Below, piece after piece: positions 34,704 to 42,037 of a stretch of DNA of 64,000 nt. The stretch lies in assembly GCF_001729485.1 (NCBI RefSeq), contig NZ_CP017157.1, forward strand, positions 5,394,001-5,458,000, written 5' to 3'. The translations under genes and the position numbers were made by a program. Every line of letters begins with the position of its first letter. The stretch's first letter is position 1. Under the pieces are notes generated by a model. The model made no database searches and was not told the DNA's origin. It saw only the letters and a list, made by a program, of their open reading frames with translations. This stretch comes from Streptomyces lydicus. GTDB lineage: Bacteria > Actinomycetota > Actinomycetes > Streptomycetales > Streptomycetaceae.

Positions 34704-35612
34704 TCAGATGACGGGTGGGCGGCCCAGTCGGGTCAGTCGCCAAACGGTAGCCCACTTCATGGGGCGCCTGGGACCGCACGGGGTCGCCCAGCCCTCCTTG
34801 AAGCCGCCCAGCCAGGCCCGCAGCGCCGGTCGCGACGGCCGGCGGGCGAGGGTGAGCAGAAACCAGACACCGAGATAGACCGGAACCAGCAGGGCGGGGA
34901 GGTTGCGGCGGGCCAGCCAGACGCGGTTCCTGGCCACCATCCGGTGGTAGACCGCATGCCGGGCCGGGGCCGTCGTCGGGTGGAAGAGGACCATGTCCGA
35001 CCGGTAGTCGATCAGCCAGCCCGCGTCCAGCGCCCGCCAGGCCAGGTCGGTCTCCTCATGGGCGTAGAAGAAATCGTCGGGCAGCCCGCCGACCTCCTCG
35101 AACACCTTCGTACGGACCGCGTTCGCGCCGCCCAGGAAGGTGGTCACCCGCGAGGAGCGCATCGGGTCGGACGCGCGCAGCCTGGGCACGTGCCGGCGCT
35201 GGGTCTCCCCGGTCTCCGGATCGGCGATCCGGAAGCTGATGATCCCGAGCCCGGGGTCCTCGGCGAACGCCTTGCGGCACAGCTCGGCGGTGTCCTCCCT
35301 GGCCAGCAGCCCGTCGTCGTCCAGGAACAGCAGGACGTCGACCTCGCTGCCGCCGGGGCCGAACGCCTCGATGCCGACATTGCGGCCCGCCGGGATGCCG
35401 ACGTTCTCCGGCAGCTCGACGGTCCGCACGTCCACACCGGGAACGGCCAGCTCGGGCAGCGGCGAACCATTGCCGACGACGGCGATCGCGATCGGGTCGC
35501 CGTGCTGCTTGGCGACCGAGTCCAGCAGCGCCCGCAGCTCGTCGGGGCGGTTGCCCATGGTCAGGACGACCGCACCGACGCGCATGCTCGTACCCACATC
35601 GGCTCCCGTCAC
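34704..35612 (-). CDS. family 2 glycosyltransferase
   Basis: A 302-residue GT-A glycosyltransferase of the rhamnosyl/galactofuranosyl-transferase-like type. AVVLTMGNRPDELRALLDSV starts the nucleotide-binding fold, LLFLDDDGLLA carries the DxD metal site, and FYAHEETDLAWRALDAG is the acceptor/catalytic ED region. It has no strong membrane segment apart from a possible C-terminal helix (LLVPVYLGVWFLLTLA). The GTG at 35612 overlaps the upstream stop (GTGA); an ATG at 35585 also fits. Donor sugar and acceptor are unknown. Confidence 0.88.
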   Translation of the reverse strand: MTGADVGTSMRVGAVVLTMGNRPDELRALLDSVAKQHGDPIAIAVVGNGSPLPELAVPGVDVRTVELPENVGIPAGRNVGIEAFGPGGSEVDVLLFLDDDGLLAREDTAELCRKAFAEDPGLGIISFRIADPETGETQRRHVPRLRASDPMRSSRVTTFLGGANAVRTKVFEEVGGLPDDFFYAHEETDLAWRALDAGWLIDYRSDMVLFHPTTAPARHAVYHRMVARNRVWLARRNLPALLVPVYLGVWFLLTLARRPSRPALRAWLGGFKEGWATPCGPRRPMKWATVWRLTRLGRPPVI

Positions 35613-36388
35613 TTGAGCCTGCTGGAGGCGAGGATGGACACGAGGTGGAGCAGCGTCTGCAGCAGCGCGATGCCGGCCAGCACGGCAACGCCCAGACGGG
35701 AGAAGAACAGGTCGCCCCGTACCGTGTCCAGGACCGCCAGGACCAGGATCAGCAGGGACGCCTCGACGCCGAGGACGAGCCGGTGGAACTTCAGCGCCGC
35801 GGCCGCCTTGCGGGCCAGCGCCATACCGGACGAGCGCGGCTCGGACGCCGCCTCCTTGACCGGCGGCAGCCCGCCCTGGTGACGGGCCACGCCGACGAGG
35901 TCGGTCTCGGCCTTGATCAGGATGGCGCCGAGGGCCGCGAGGGTGCCGAGGAACGCCCACAGCCAGTCGATCCGCCCCGCGCCCCACAGGTCGGCGGCGC
36001 GCAGGCCGAAACCGACCAGGACCGCGGCGTCGCACAGGTAGGCGCCGACCCGGTCCAGGTACACGCCGCCCAGCGAGAACTGCTTCTTCCAGCGGGCGAT
36101 CTCGCCGTCGACGCAGTCCAGCAGCAGGTAGAGCTGGACCATCAGCACGCCGAGCACGGCGCCCCAGATCCCCGGCACCAGCAGCGCCGGGGCGGCGAGG
36201 ACGCCGAAGACGGTCATCAGGTAGGTCAGCTGGTTGGGCGTGACCCGCGTGTTCACCAGGTGCCGGTCGATGCGCAAGGAGATCTCGCGCATGTAGAGCC
36301 GGCCGGCCCAGTGCTCACCGCTGCGCCGGTCCTTGACACCCGCGGGGTGCACGACCGGGCGGAGTTCAGCTACTGACGGCTTGTGCAT
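35609..36388 (-). CDS. CDP-alcohol phosphatidyltransferase-family protein, final motif Asp replaced
   Basis: A 259-residue membrane protein with about six hydrophobic segments. The family motif reads DCVDGEIAR then GVYLDRVGA: Asp91, Asp94, Gly95, Ala98, Arg99, Gly108 and Asp112 are present, but residue 116, where the fourth Asp (proposed base) should be, is Ala. The family joins CDP-activated alcohols to a second alcohol and releases CMP. Either it is a divergent enzyme or a partner of the second family member encoded upstream. ATG at 36388 lies within the end of the dehydrogenase gene (23-nt overlap). Confidence 0.85.
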   Translation of the reverse strand: MHKPSVAELRPVVHPAGVKDRRSGEHWAGRLYMREISLRIDRHLVNTRVTPNQLTYLMTVFGVLAAPALLVPGIWGAVLGVLMVQLYLLLDCVDGEIARWKKQFSLGGVYLDRVGAYLCDAAVLVGFGLRAADLWGAGRIDWLWAFLGTLAALGAILIKAETDLVGVARHQGGLPPVKEAASEPRSSGMALARKAAAALKFHRLVLGVEASLLILVLAVLDTVRGDLFFSRLGVAVLAGIALLQTLLHLVSILASSRLK

Positions 36389-37427
36389 AGTCGGCGTAAG
36401 CGTCCCTGATCTGGTCGGTGGACAGGTCGAGGTGCTCCAGGATGGTGTAGCGCCCGGGGCGGGTCTTGGGTGCGTACTCGACGGCCTGGACGAATTCCTC
36501 GTCCGTGAAGCCGATCTCACCCGGCGTGACCGGCAGCCCGTGCCGGCGCAACACCTCGACCATCAGGTCCCGGGTCTCCTTGTCCCCGCGCAGATGCGTG
36601 GCGAAGGCGGCGGCGAGGCCGCACTGCTCGCCGTGGCTCGCGGCGCGCTTGGGGAAGAGGATGTCGAGCGCGTGGTTGATCTCGTGGCAGGCGCCGGACG
36701 CCGGACGGCTGTCGCCGGCCACCGACATCGAGATGCCGGTGAGGACCAGGCCCTCGGCGAGCACCTGGAGGAAGTTGTCGTCGCCGACCCCTCCGGGGTG
36801 CCGCAGCACGGCCTCGCCGGCCTGGCGCGCCATGGCGGCGGCCAGCCCGTCGATCGCCTCGCCGGTCTCGCGGTGCGAGAGCTCCCAGTCCGCGACCGCG
36901 GAGATGTTGGAGATCGCGTCGCCGATACCGGAGCGGACGAACCGGACCGGGGCCTCACGGATGATGTCGAGGTCGATCACCACGGCGATCGGGTTCGGCA
37001 CACCGTAGGAGCCGCGGCCCGCGTCGTTGTCCAGCGTGGCGACCGGCGAGCACAGGCCGTCGTGCGAGAGGTTCGTCGCGACGGCGACCAGCGGCAGGCC
37101 GATCCGCGCGGCGGCGAACTTGGCGCAGTCGATGATCTTGCCGCCACCGAGGCCCACGACCGCGTCGTAGTGCCCCTTCTTCATGGCGTCGGCGAGCTTG
37201 ATCGCTTCATCCAGCGTGCCGCCGCCGACCTCGTACCACTCGGCGCCGGGCAGCGCGGGGGACAGCCGCTCGCGCAGCCGCGCCCCCGAGCCGCCGCTGA
37301 TCGCGATGGCGAGCTTGCCGGACGCGGAGATGCGCTGATCGGCCAGCAGGCCCGCCAGGTCGTCCAGGGCGCCGGCGTTGATGTCGACGACGACCGGGGA
37401 CGGAATGAGGCGGGTCAGTACTGGCAT
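36366..37427 (-). CDS. glycerol-1-phosphate dehydrogenase-like iron-containing alcohol dehydrogenase
   Basis: A 353-residue member of the sn-glycerol-1-phosphate dehydrogenase (EgsA/AraM-like) family. GLGGGKIIDCAK is the NAD(P) site; ATNLSHDGLCSP, RSGIGDAISNISAVADW, SRPASGACHEINHALD and SHGEQCGLA carry the expected Asp and two His metal ligands. The family reduces DHAP to G1P, the archaeal enantiomer. Context with a cytidylyltransferase and CDP-alcohol transferases suggests G1P, or a similar polyol phosphate, is activated as a CDP derivative. ATG at 37427; it overlaps both neighbours (13 and 23 nt). Confidence 0.85.
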   Translation of the reverse strand: MPVLTRLIPSPVVVDINAGALDDLAGLLADQRISASGKLAIAISGGSGARLRERLSPALPGAEWYEVGGGTLDEAIKLADAMKKGHYDAVVGLGGGKIIDCAKFAAARIGLPLVAVATNLSHDGLCSPVATLDNDAGRGSYGVPNPIAVVIDLDIIREAPVRFVRSGIGDAISNISAVADWELSHRETGEAIDGLAAAMARQAGEAVLRHPGGVGDDNFLQVLAEGLVLTGISMSVAGDSRPASGACHEINHALDILFPKRAASHGEQCGLAAAFATHLRGDKETRDLMVEVLRRHGLPVTPGEIGFTDEEFVQAVEYAPKTRPGRYTILEHLDLSTDQIRDAYADYAQAVSS

Positions 37428-38152
37428 GCGATGTCACGGCCCTTCGCCAGGTCGTCGTGGTTGTCGATCTCGACCCACTTGACGTCGCCGATCGGGGCCA
37501 CGTCCACCTTGAAGCCGCGGTTGACCAGCTCCTGGTAGCCGTCCTCGTAGTAGAGGTCGGGGTCCCGCTCGAAGGTGGTCTTCAGGGCGTCGGCCAGCTC
37601 GTCGGCGGCCTCGCCCTCGATGAGGGTGACACCGATGTACTCACCGGTCGCCTCGGCCGGGTCCATCAGCTTCGTGATCTTCTGGACGCCCTTGGCGGGG
37701 TCCACGACGACCTTCATCTCCTCGTCGGCGAGCTGCTTGACGGTGTCCAGCGCGAGGATGATCTTCTGGCCGTTGCCGCGGGCGGCGAGCAGGGTCTTCT
37801 CGACGGAGACCGGGTGCACGGTGTCGCCGTTGGCGAGGATCACGGTGTGCTTGATGGAGTCACGACCGCACCACAGGGAGTAGGCGTTGTTCCACTCCTC
37901 GGCCTTGTCGTTGTCGATCAGGGTGAGCTTGAGGCCGTACTTCTGCTCCAGGGCCTCCTTGCGCTCGTACACGGCCTCCTTGCGGTAGCCGACGATGATC
38001 GCGACCTCGGTCAGGCCGATCTCGGCGAAGTTGCCGAGGGTCAGGTCGAGGATGGTCGTGTCCCCGTCGACCGGCACCAGTGCCTTGGGCAGGGTGTCGG
38101 TGTAGGGGCGCAGACGCCGTCCGGCGCCGGCAGCCAGCACGAGGCCGATCAT
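37415..38152 (-). CDS. CTP:phosphoalcohol cytidylyltransferase (LicC/IPCT-like)
   Basis: A 245-residue nucleotidyltransferase. LVLAAGAGRRLRPYT is the NTP signature (GxGxRLxP), LPKALVPVDG carries the Lys, and NGDTVH, YEDGYQELVNRGF and VEIDNHDDL match the phosphocholine/inositol-phosphate cytidylyltransferase branch more than hexose-1-phosphate enzymes. It probably makes a CDP-alcohol for the phosphotransferases beside it. ATG at 38152 overlaps the upstream stop (ATGA). Confidence 0.86.
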   Translation of the reverse strand: MIGLVLAAGAGRRLRPYTDTLPKALVPVDGDTTILDLTLGNFAEIGLTEVAIIVGYRKEAVYERKEALEQKYGLKLTLIDNDKAEEWNNAYSLWCGRDSIKHTVILANGDTVHPVSVEKTLLAARGNGQKIILALDTVKQLADEEMKVVVDPAKGVQKITKLMDPAEATGEYIGVTLIEGEAADELADALKTTFERDPDLYYEDGYQELVNRGFKVDVAPIGDVKWVEIDNHDDLAKGRDIACQY

Positions 38153-39954
38153 GCGGGTTCTCCTTCATCGTGTACGGCGGGTGCTTGGGAGGACACCCAG
38201 AAGCGGATGCTCTCGGCGAGCACCAGCAGCGCCAGGACCACAGCAAGGGCCGTCAGCGCGATTGTGAAACCTGAGGGGGACAGCGCGGCAGCGAGGACGG
38301 TGACCACGAGGATCCGTCCCTCGGCGCCGCCGGTCGCCCGGACCAGCCACCGCGGGGGGGCTCCGGTGCCACCGCGGATGCGGTAGACCGTGTCGTAGTG
38401 ATGGTAGGCGACCGCCGCGACCAGCCCGAACGCCGCGGGCAGGGCCCCGGGGACGTCCGCGCGGGCGGCCAGCACCAGGATCGTGACGTACTCGCCGGCC
38501 CGGAAGAACGGCGGTACGAGCCAGTCGAGGGCGCCCTTGAGCGGGCGGGAGACGGCCGCACCGGCCAGCAGCGCCGAGGCGGCGGCCACGCCGACGGTGA
38601 GCCAGGACGAGGGGTCGTCCTCGAAGATCACCCAGATCAGCAGCACCGCGGCCGAGAGAAACGCCATAGCGGGGGCGAGGTAGGAACCGGTCCGGCCCCG
38701 GCCGCGCGTACCGCGGGCGATCAGCTCGGCGACCGGCCCCGAGTCGGCGAGGTCGGCCAGCGCCTGGGCGGCGCGGTCGGTGCGCCGGGCCCGCCGGGTC
38801 AGCGAGCGCAGCACGCGTCCCGCGGTGGTGTAGCAGGCGGCCAGCGCACAGACGACGAGCAGGGCGTAGAAGACGATGCGCGGGGTGGTGAGGGCGGTGA
38901 GCACGGCGATCATGGCCCAGCGCTCGCCGATCGGCAGCACGATCATCCGGCGTACCCAGACCGTCCAGCCGACGCTGTCGAGCTTGTCGGAGAGCGCGGC
39001 GGTCGGGCTGGTGTTGGCCGTGGCGTCGTGGTTCGCCTCGTTGAAGGAGAAGTCGACGACGTGGCGGCAGGTCTGCAGCACCATCGCGCCGAGCGCCAGC
39101 GCCCATACGTCGTCCCCGCCGCGCGCGGCGCCCAGGGCCAGGCCCGCGTAGTACGCGTACTCCTTGGCCCGGTCGAAGGTGGCGTCCAGCCAGGCACCCA
39201 GCGTCGAGTACTGCAGGGAGTAGCGGGCGAGCTGCCCGTCGGTGCAGTCCAGGACGAAGGAGAAGAGCAGCAGCAGGCCGGCCGCGACGAAGCCGCCGCG
39301 GGTGCCGGTGGCCGCGCAGCCCGCCGCGATCAGCGCGGTGAGCAGCGAGGCCGTGGTGACCTGGTTGGGGGTGAGGCCGCGGCGCGCGCACCAGCGGGCG
39401 AGGTAGCGGGAGTACGGGCTGATGCCGAAGGTCGTGAAGAACCCGTCGCGGGACTTCACGGCGGTGCGCAGCCGTACCGCCTCGTCGTCGACGGCGGCGA
39501 CCGCCTCCCGTGCCTCCTCGCGCCGGGCGGGCGTGAGGGCGACGGTGGCGACCAGGCTGCCCAGCTCGACGCGGTGCAGGCCGACGGCGTCGTGGTCCAG
39601 GGACTCGGTGAGCGTCTCGGTCAGCACGTCCGTGAGGTGGGCGGTGCCGGCGCCGACCGGGATCCGGCCGACCGCGCGGGCCAGCGCGGGTCGCGCCTCG
39701 GGCTGGACGGTGAGCGCACCGGGCACGGCGGCGGCCGGGAAGCGGGGGTCGGTCAGCGCGAGCCGGAGCGCGTGCAGATGCCCCACGAAGCGGGGATCGA
39801 CGACGGCGATCCGCTGCTGCGCGGGCAGGCCGGCGATCAGCTCGGCCACCGACGCGGGGTCGTTCGCCGTACGGACGTCAAAGCCCAGCGTGCGCAGGTC
39901 GGCTTCGAGCGGCGACCCGGCGACCGGCGAACCGGTGAGGATGGCGGTCGACAG
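38149..39954 (-). CDS. CDP-alcohol phosphotransferase with extra N- and C-terminal domains, apparent CTG start
   Basis: A large protein (about 601 residues) whose central part holds a complete CDP-alcohol phosphotransferase motif, LDCTDGQLAR followed by GAWLDATFDR, with all four aspartates (first at about residue 236). The first 150 residues look like a soluble nucleotidyltransferase-related or DUF5941-type domain; the C terminus has several more membrane segments. GTG 39849 would drop residues STAILTGSPVAGSPLE that read as good coding sequence; upstream of them a stop at 39963-39961 leaves only CTG 39954 as start, 9 nt after AAGGAG. First gene of the operon. Confidence 0.85.
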   Translation of the reverse strand: MSTAILTGSPVAGSPLEADLRTLGFDVRTANDPASVAELIAGLPAQQRIAVVDPRFVGHLHALRLALTDPRFPAAAVPGALTVQPEARPALARAVGRIPVGAGTAHLTDVLTETLTESLDHDAVGLHRVELGSLVATVALTPARREEAREAVAAVDDEAVRLRTAVKSRDGFFTTFGISPYSRYLARWCARRGLTPNQVTTASLLTALIAAGCAATGTRGGFVAAGLLLLFSFVLDCTDGQLARYSLQYSTLGAWLDATFDRAKEYAYYAGLALGAARGGDDVWALALGAMVLQTCRHVVDFSFNEANHDATANTSPTAALSDKLDSVGWTVWVRRMIVLPIGERWAMIAVLTALTTPRIVFYALLVVCALAACYTTAGRVLRSLTRRARRTDRAAQALADLADSGPVAELIARGTRGRGRTGSYLAPAMAFLSAAVLLIWVIFEDDPSSWLTVGVAAASALLAGAAVSRPLKGALDWLVPPFFRAGEYVTILVLAARADVPGALPAAFGLVAAVAYHHYDTVYRIRGGTGAPPRWLVRATGGAEGRILVVTVLAAALSPSGFTIALTALAVVLALLVLAESIRFWVSSQAPAVHDEGEPA

Positions 39955-40535
39955 ACGAACTCACTCCTTGGATGCTGACAAGGCAGCACGGGCCGGTTCG
40001 CAGTCGATCCGCATTCGATACGAACTACCCGGGCAGCGGGCGTGGCACACCTGGCGCCCGGTGGGCTGGGGTGGCACGTCGGCAGAGGCTATCGGATCGC
40101 CGGATGCGGCCGTTCACCGCACATTCACCGCACGATCGAGTGACCGACGGCTGCGCCTGCCGCGATCATCATGGTGGATCGGGGGGCGCATGAACAACTG
40201 GCCAGGGGCCCGGCGTCCGATCCGGTGCCGGTTATGAGCGGGCTGGTCACAGGGCGGGCGGGTTGTGCCGGGGCAGGTGCGGCACCAGCCGTCCCGGGCC
40301 CGGCAAAGATCATCGCTCCCGCCGCGGCCGGCGGGCCGCGCCACCCGGCGCCGGCCGCACCCGACGGGCCGGCGGGCGCGAATGTGGCCCCTTTCACGGC
40401 GGACGCACAGCGGTTCGCCGACGGGCGCGCGCGGCGTACGGCGCGCGGGCGGTGTGGCGCCGCGCACCCGCTGTGCCGCTGATCAGGGCCCGGCTAGGGC
40501 AGACTTGACGTCGTAGACCGACGACAAGGATGGGC
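39955..40535. other. divergent intergenic region before idi
   Basis: 581 nt between the seven-gene operon and idi. It contains two direct copies of TTCACCGCAC (40113-40122 and 40124-40133, 11-bp period) and a GTGCCG/CGGCAC dyad (40265-40285). Frames here have no recognisable protein features. TTGACG (40504-40509) and TAGACC (40513-40518) overlap the idi 5' region but are not spaced as a promoter. Confidence 0.5.
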
Positions 40536-41147
40536 ATGCCGATCACACCTGCCAACGGACAGACCACCGCGAACGCGGCGGTGACCACACCGGGCGGCGC
40601 CGCCGAACCGATCATGCTGGAACTGGTCGACGAGGACGGTCGGACGATCGGCACCGCGGAGAAGCTCGCGGCGCACCAGCCTCCGGGCCAGCTGCACCGG
40701 GCGTTCTCGGTCTTCCTCTTCGACGAGAAGGGCCGGCTGCTGCTCCAGCGCCGGGCGCTGGGGAAGTACCACTCCCCCGGTGTGTGGTCCAACACCTGCT
40801 GCGGTCACCCCTACCCCGGTGAGGCGCCGTTCGTCGCCGCGGCCCGCCGCACCACGGAGGAGCTGGGGCTCGCCCCCGCGCTGCTGGCCGAGGCGGGCAC
40901 GGTGCGTTACAACCACCCGGACCCGGACTCCGGGCTCGTGGAGCAGGAGTACAACCACCTGTTCGTGGGGCTGGTGCGGACCGAGCCCGCGCCGGACCCC
41001 GAGGAGGTCGGCGAGATCGCGTTCGTGACGCCGCAGGAGCTGGCCGAGCGGCACGCCGCGGCGCCGTTCTCCTCGTGGTTCATGACCGTGCTGGACGCGG
41101 CCCGTCCGGCGGTGCGTGAACTCACCGGGCAGTCGGCGGGCTGGTAG
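40536..41147 (+). CDS. idi: isopentenyl-diphosphate delta-isomerase, type I
   Basis: A 203-residue Nudix-fold isomerase interconverting IPP and DMAPP. NTCCGHPYPGE holds the catalytic Cys and metal His, and VEQEYNHLF the ExE metal/catalytic glutamates; LLLQRRALGKYHSPGVW precedes them. It supports the hopanoid and other isoprenoid pathways. I use ATG 40536, with AAGGA about 6 nt upstream; an ATG two codons earlier is in frame. The 3' end overlaps the convergent ATPase gene by 26 nt. Confidence 0.95.
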   Translation: MPITPANGQTTANAAVTTPGGAAEPIMLELVDEDGRTIGTAEKLAAHQPPGQLHRAFSVFLFDEKGRLLLQRRALGKYHSPGVWSNTCCGHPYPGEAPFVAAARRTTEELGLAPALLAEAGTVRYNHPDPDSGLVEQEYNHLFVGLVRTEPAPDPEEVGEIAFVTPQELAERHAAAPFSSWFMTVLDAARPAVRELTGQSAGW

Positions 41148-41676
41148 CGAGCGGGGTGAGCGGGAGTTCGGCCCAGATGGCCTTGCCTCCGTTCACCGTG
41201 TGCTCGACGTCGCATTTGCCGCCCGCCTCGGCCGTGAGCGTCTTGACCAGCCACAGCCCGCGGCCGCCGACATCCCCCTCCTCCGCCTCCAGCGCCTTGG
41301 GGCGGTAGGGGTGGTTGTCCTCGACCGCGACCCGGAGCCAGTTCGCGCCGATGGTGACCTGCACGGCGATCTGCGGCGAGAGCAGGGCGGCGTGCCGGAC
41401 GGCGTTGGTGACGAGTTCGGAGACGATGAGCAGCAGGCCGTCCATGATCTCGGCGGCCACGGGCACGCGCTGTTCGGCGAGCAGGTCCCGGACCGCGTGG
41501 CGGGCCTGGGGCACCGAAGCCTCCAGTGCCGGGGCGGTGAACCGCCAGACGCCTTCGTACGCGAGCGGGGAGGTCAGCTCTTCAGGGGGTTCTGCGGGGG
41601 GTCCGGAAGGCATCCTCACAGGAAGAGTGTTGAGAATGCGTTGGTCCGTACCGGCCTGCTGAACGCAAGTCAGCAC
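41122..41676 (-). CDS. RsbW-like ATP-binding protein
   Basis: A 184-residue single HATPase domain. LLLIVSELVTNAVRHAALL is the N box, VAVEDNHPYRP a G1-box variant without the DxG glycines, and VGGRGLWLVKTLTAEAGG the G2 box. Likely an anti-sigma-factor-type serine kinase or a binding protein; no sigma factor gene is adjacent. GTG at 41676 has AAGGTG 7 nt upstream; GTG 41619 and ATG 41613 are weaker options. Its tail overlaps the convergent idi end by 26 nt. Confidence 0.83.
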   Translation of the reverse strand: MLTCVQQAGTDQRILNTLPVRMPSGPPAEPPEELTSPLAYEGVWRFTAPALEASVPQARHAVRDLLAEQRVPVAAEIMDGLLLIVSELVTNAVRHAALLSPQIAVQVTIGANWLRVAVEDNHPYRPKALEAEEGDVGGRGLWLVKTLTAEAGGKCDVEHTVNGGKAIWAELPLTPLATSPPTAR

Positions 41677-41836
41677 CTATCGACACCTTGTGGCCGATTC
41701 GGAGTGATTTGATCGGCGAGGTGACCGATCCTGTCCTCTTTGTTCCTGCTTCACGGAACCCCCAGGAAGAGCGACCGTACGATCCACGCCATCGGGACGC
41801 ACCGGAGCCTTCCGGTCACAGCAGCCGCACACAGCA

Positions 41837-41870
41837 CAGCAGGCCCGGTGCCTGAGCACCGGACCTGCTG
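41837..41870 (-). terminator. terminator of the initiator tRNA gene
   Basis: CAGCAGG-C-CCGGTGC pairs with GCACCGG-A-CCTGCTG around a CTGA loop, directly downstream of the tRNA on the minus strand. Confidence 0.75.
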
Positions 41871-41880
41871 TACACATCAG

Positions 41881-41954
41881 TAGCGGGGACAGGATTTGAA
41901 CCTGCGACCTCTGGGTTATGAGCCCAGCGAGCTACCGAGCTGCTCCACCCCGCG
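41881..41954 (-). tRNA. initiator tRNA-Met (CAT)
   Basis: The minus strand folds as a 74-nt tRNA starting CGCGGGG and ending CCCCGCTA, with anticodon CAT in the loop CTCATAA. Three consecutive G-C pairs flank the anticodon loop (GGG/CCC) and position 1 is unpaired with position 72 (C/T), both marks of initiator tRNA. The CCA end is not encoded. Confidence 0.95.
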
Positions 41955-42037
41955 TCGGTTGCCCCTACCTTACGGGTCGGCGACCTCAGGACCAAATCGA
42001 TAATCACAACGGGCGTACGGAGAGGCTCCGTGCCTGG

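Noticed and set aside
20787..40000. Secondary-metabolite terpene cluster with novel product
   Set aside because: The hpn genes match the known hopanoid pathway step by step; only the adjacent phosphotransferase operon is unexplained.
40171..40482. Ala/Pro/Gly-rich frames on both strands before idi
   Set aside because: No ribosome site, no domain and composition expected by chance at this GC content.
40504..40531. TTGACG as a -35 box for idi
   Set aside because: The matching -10 position would fall on the ribosome site and start codon.
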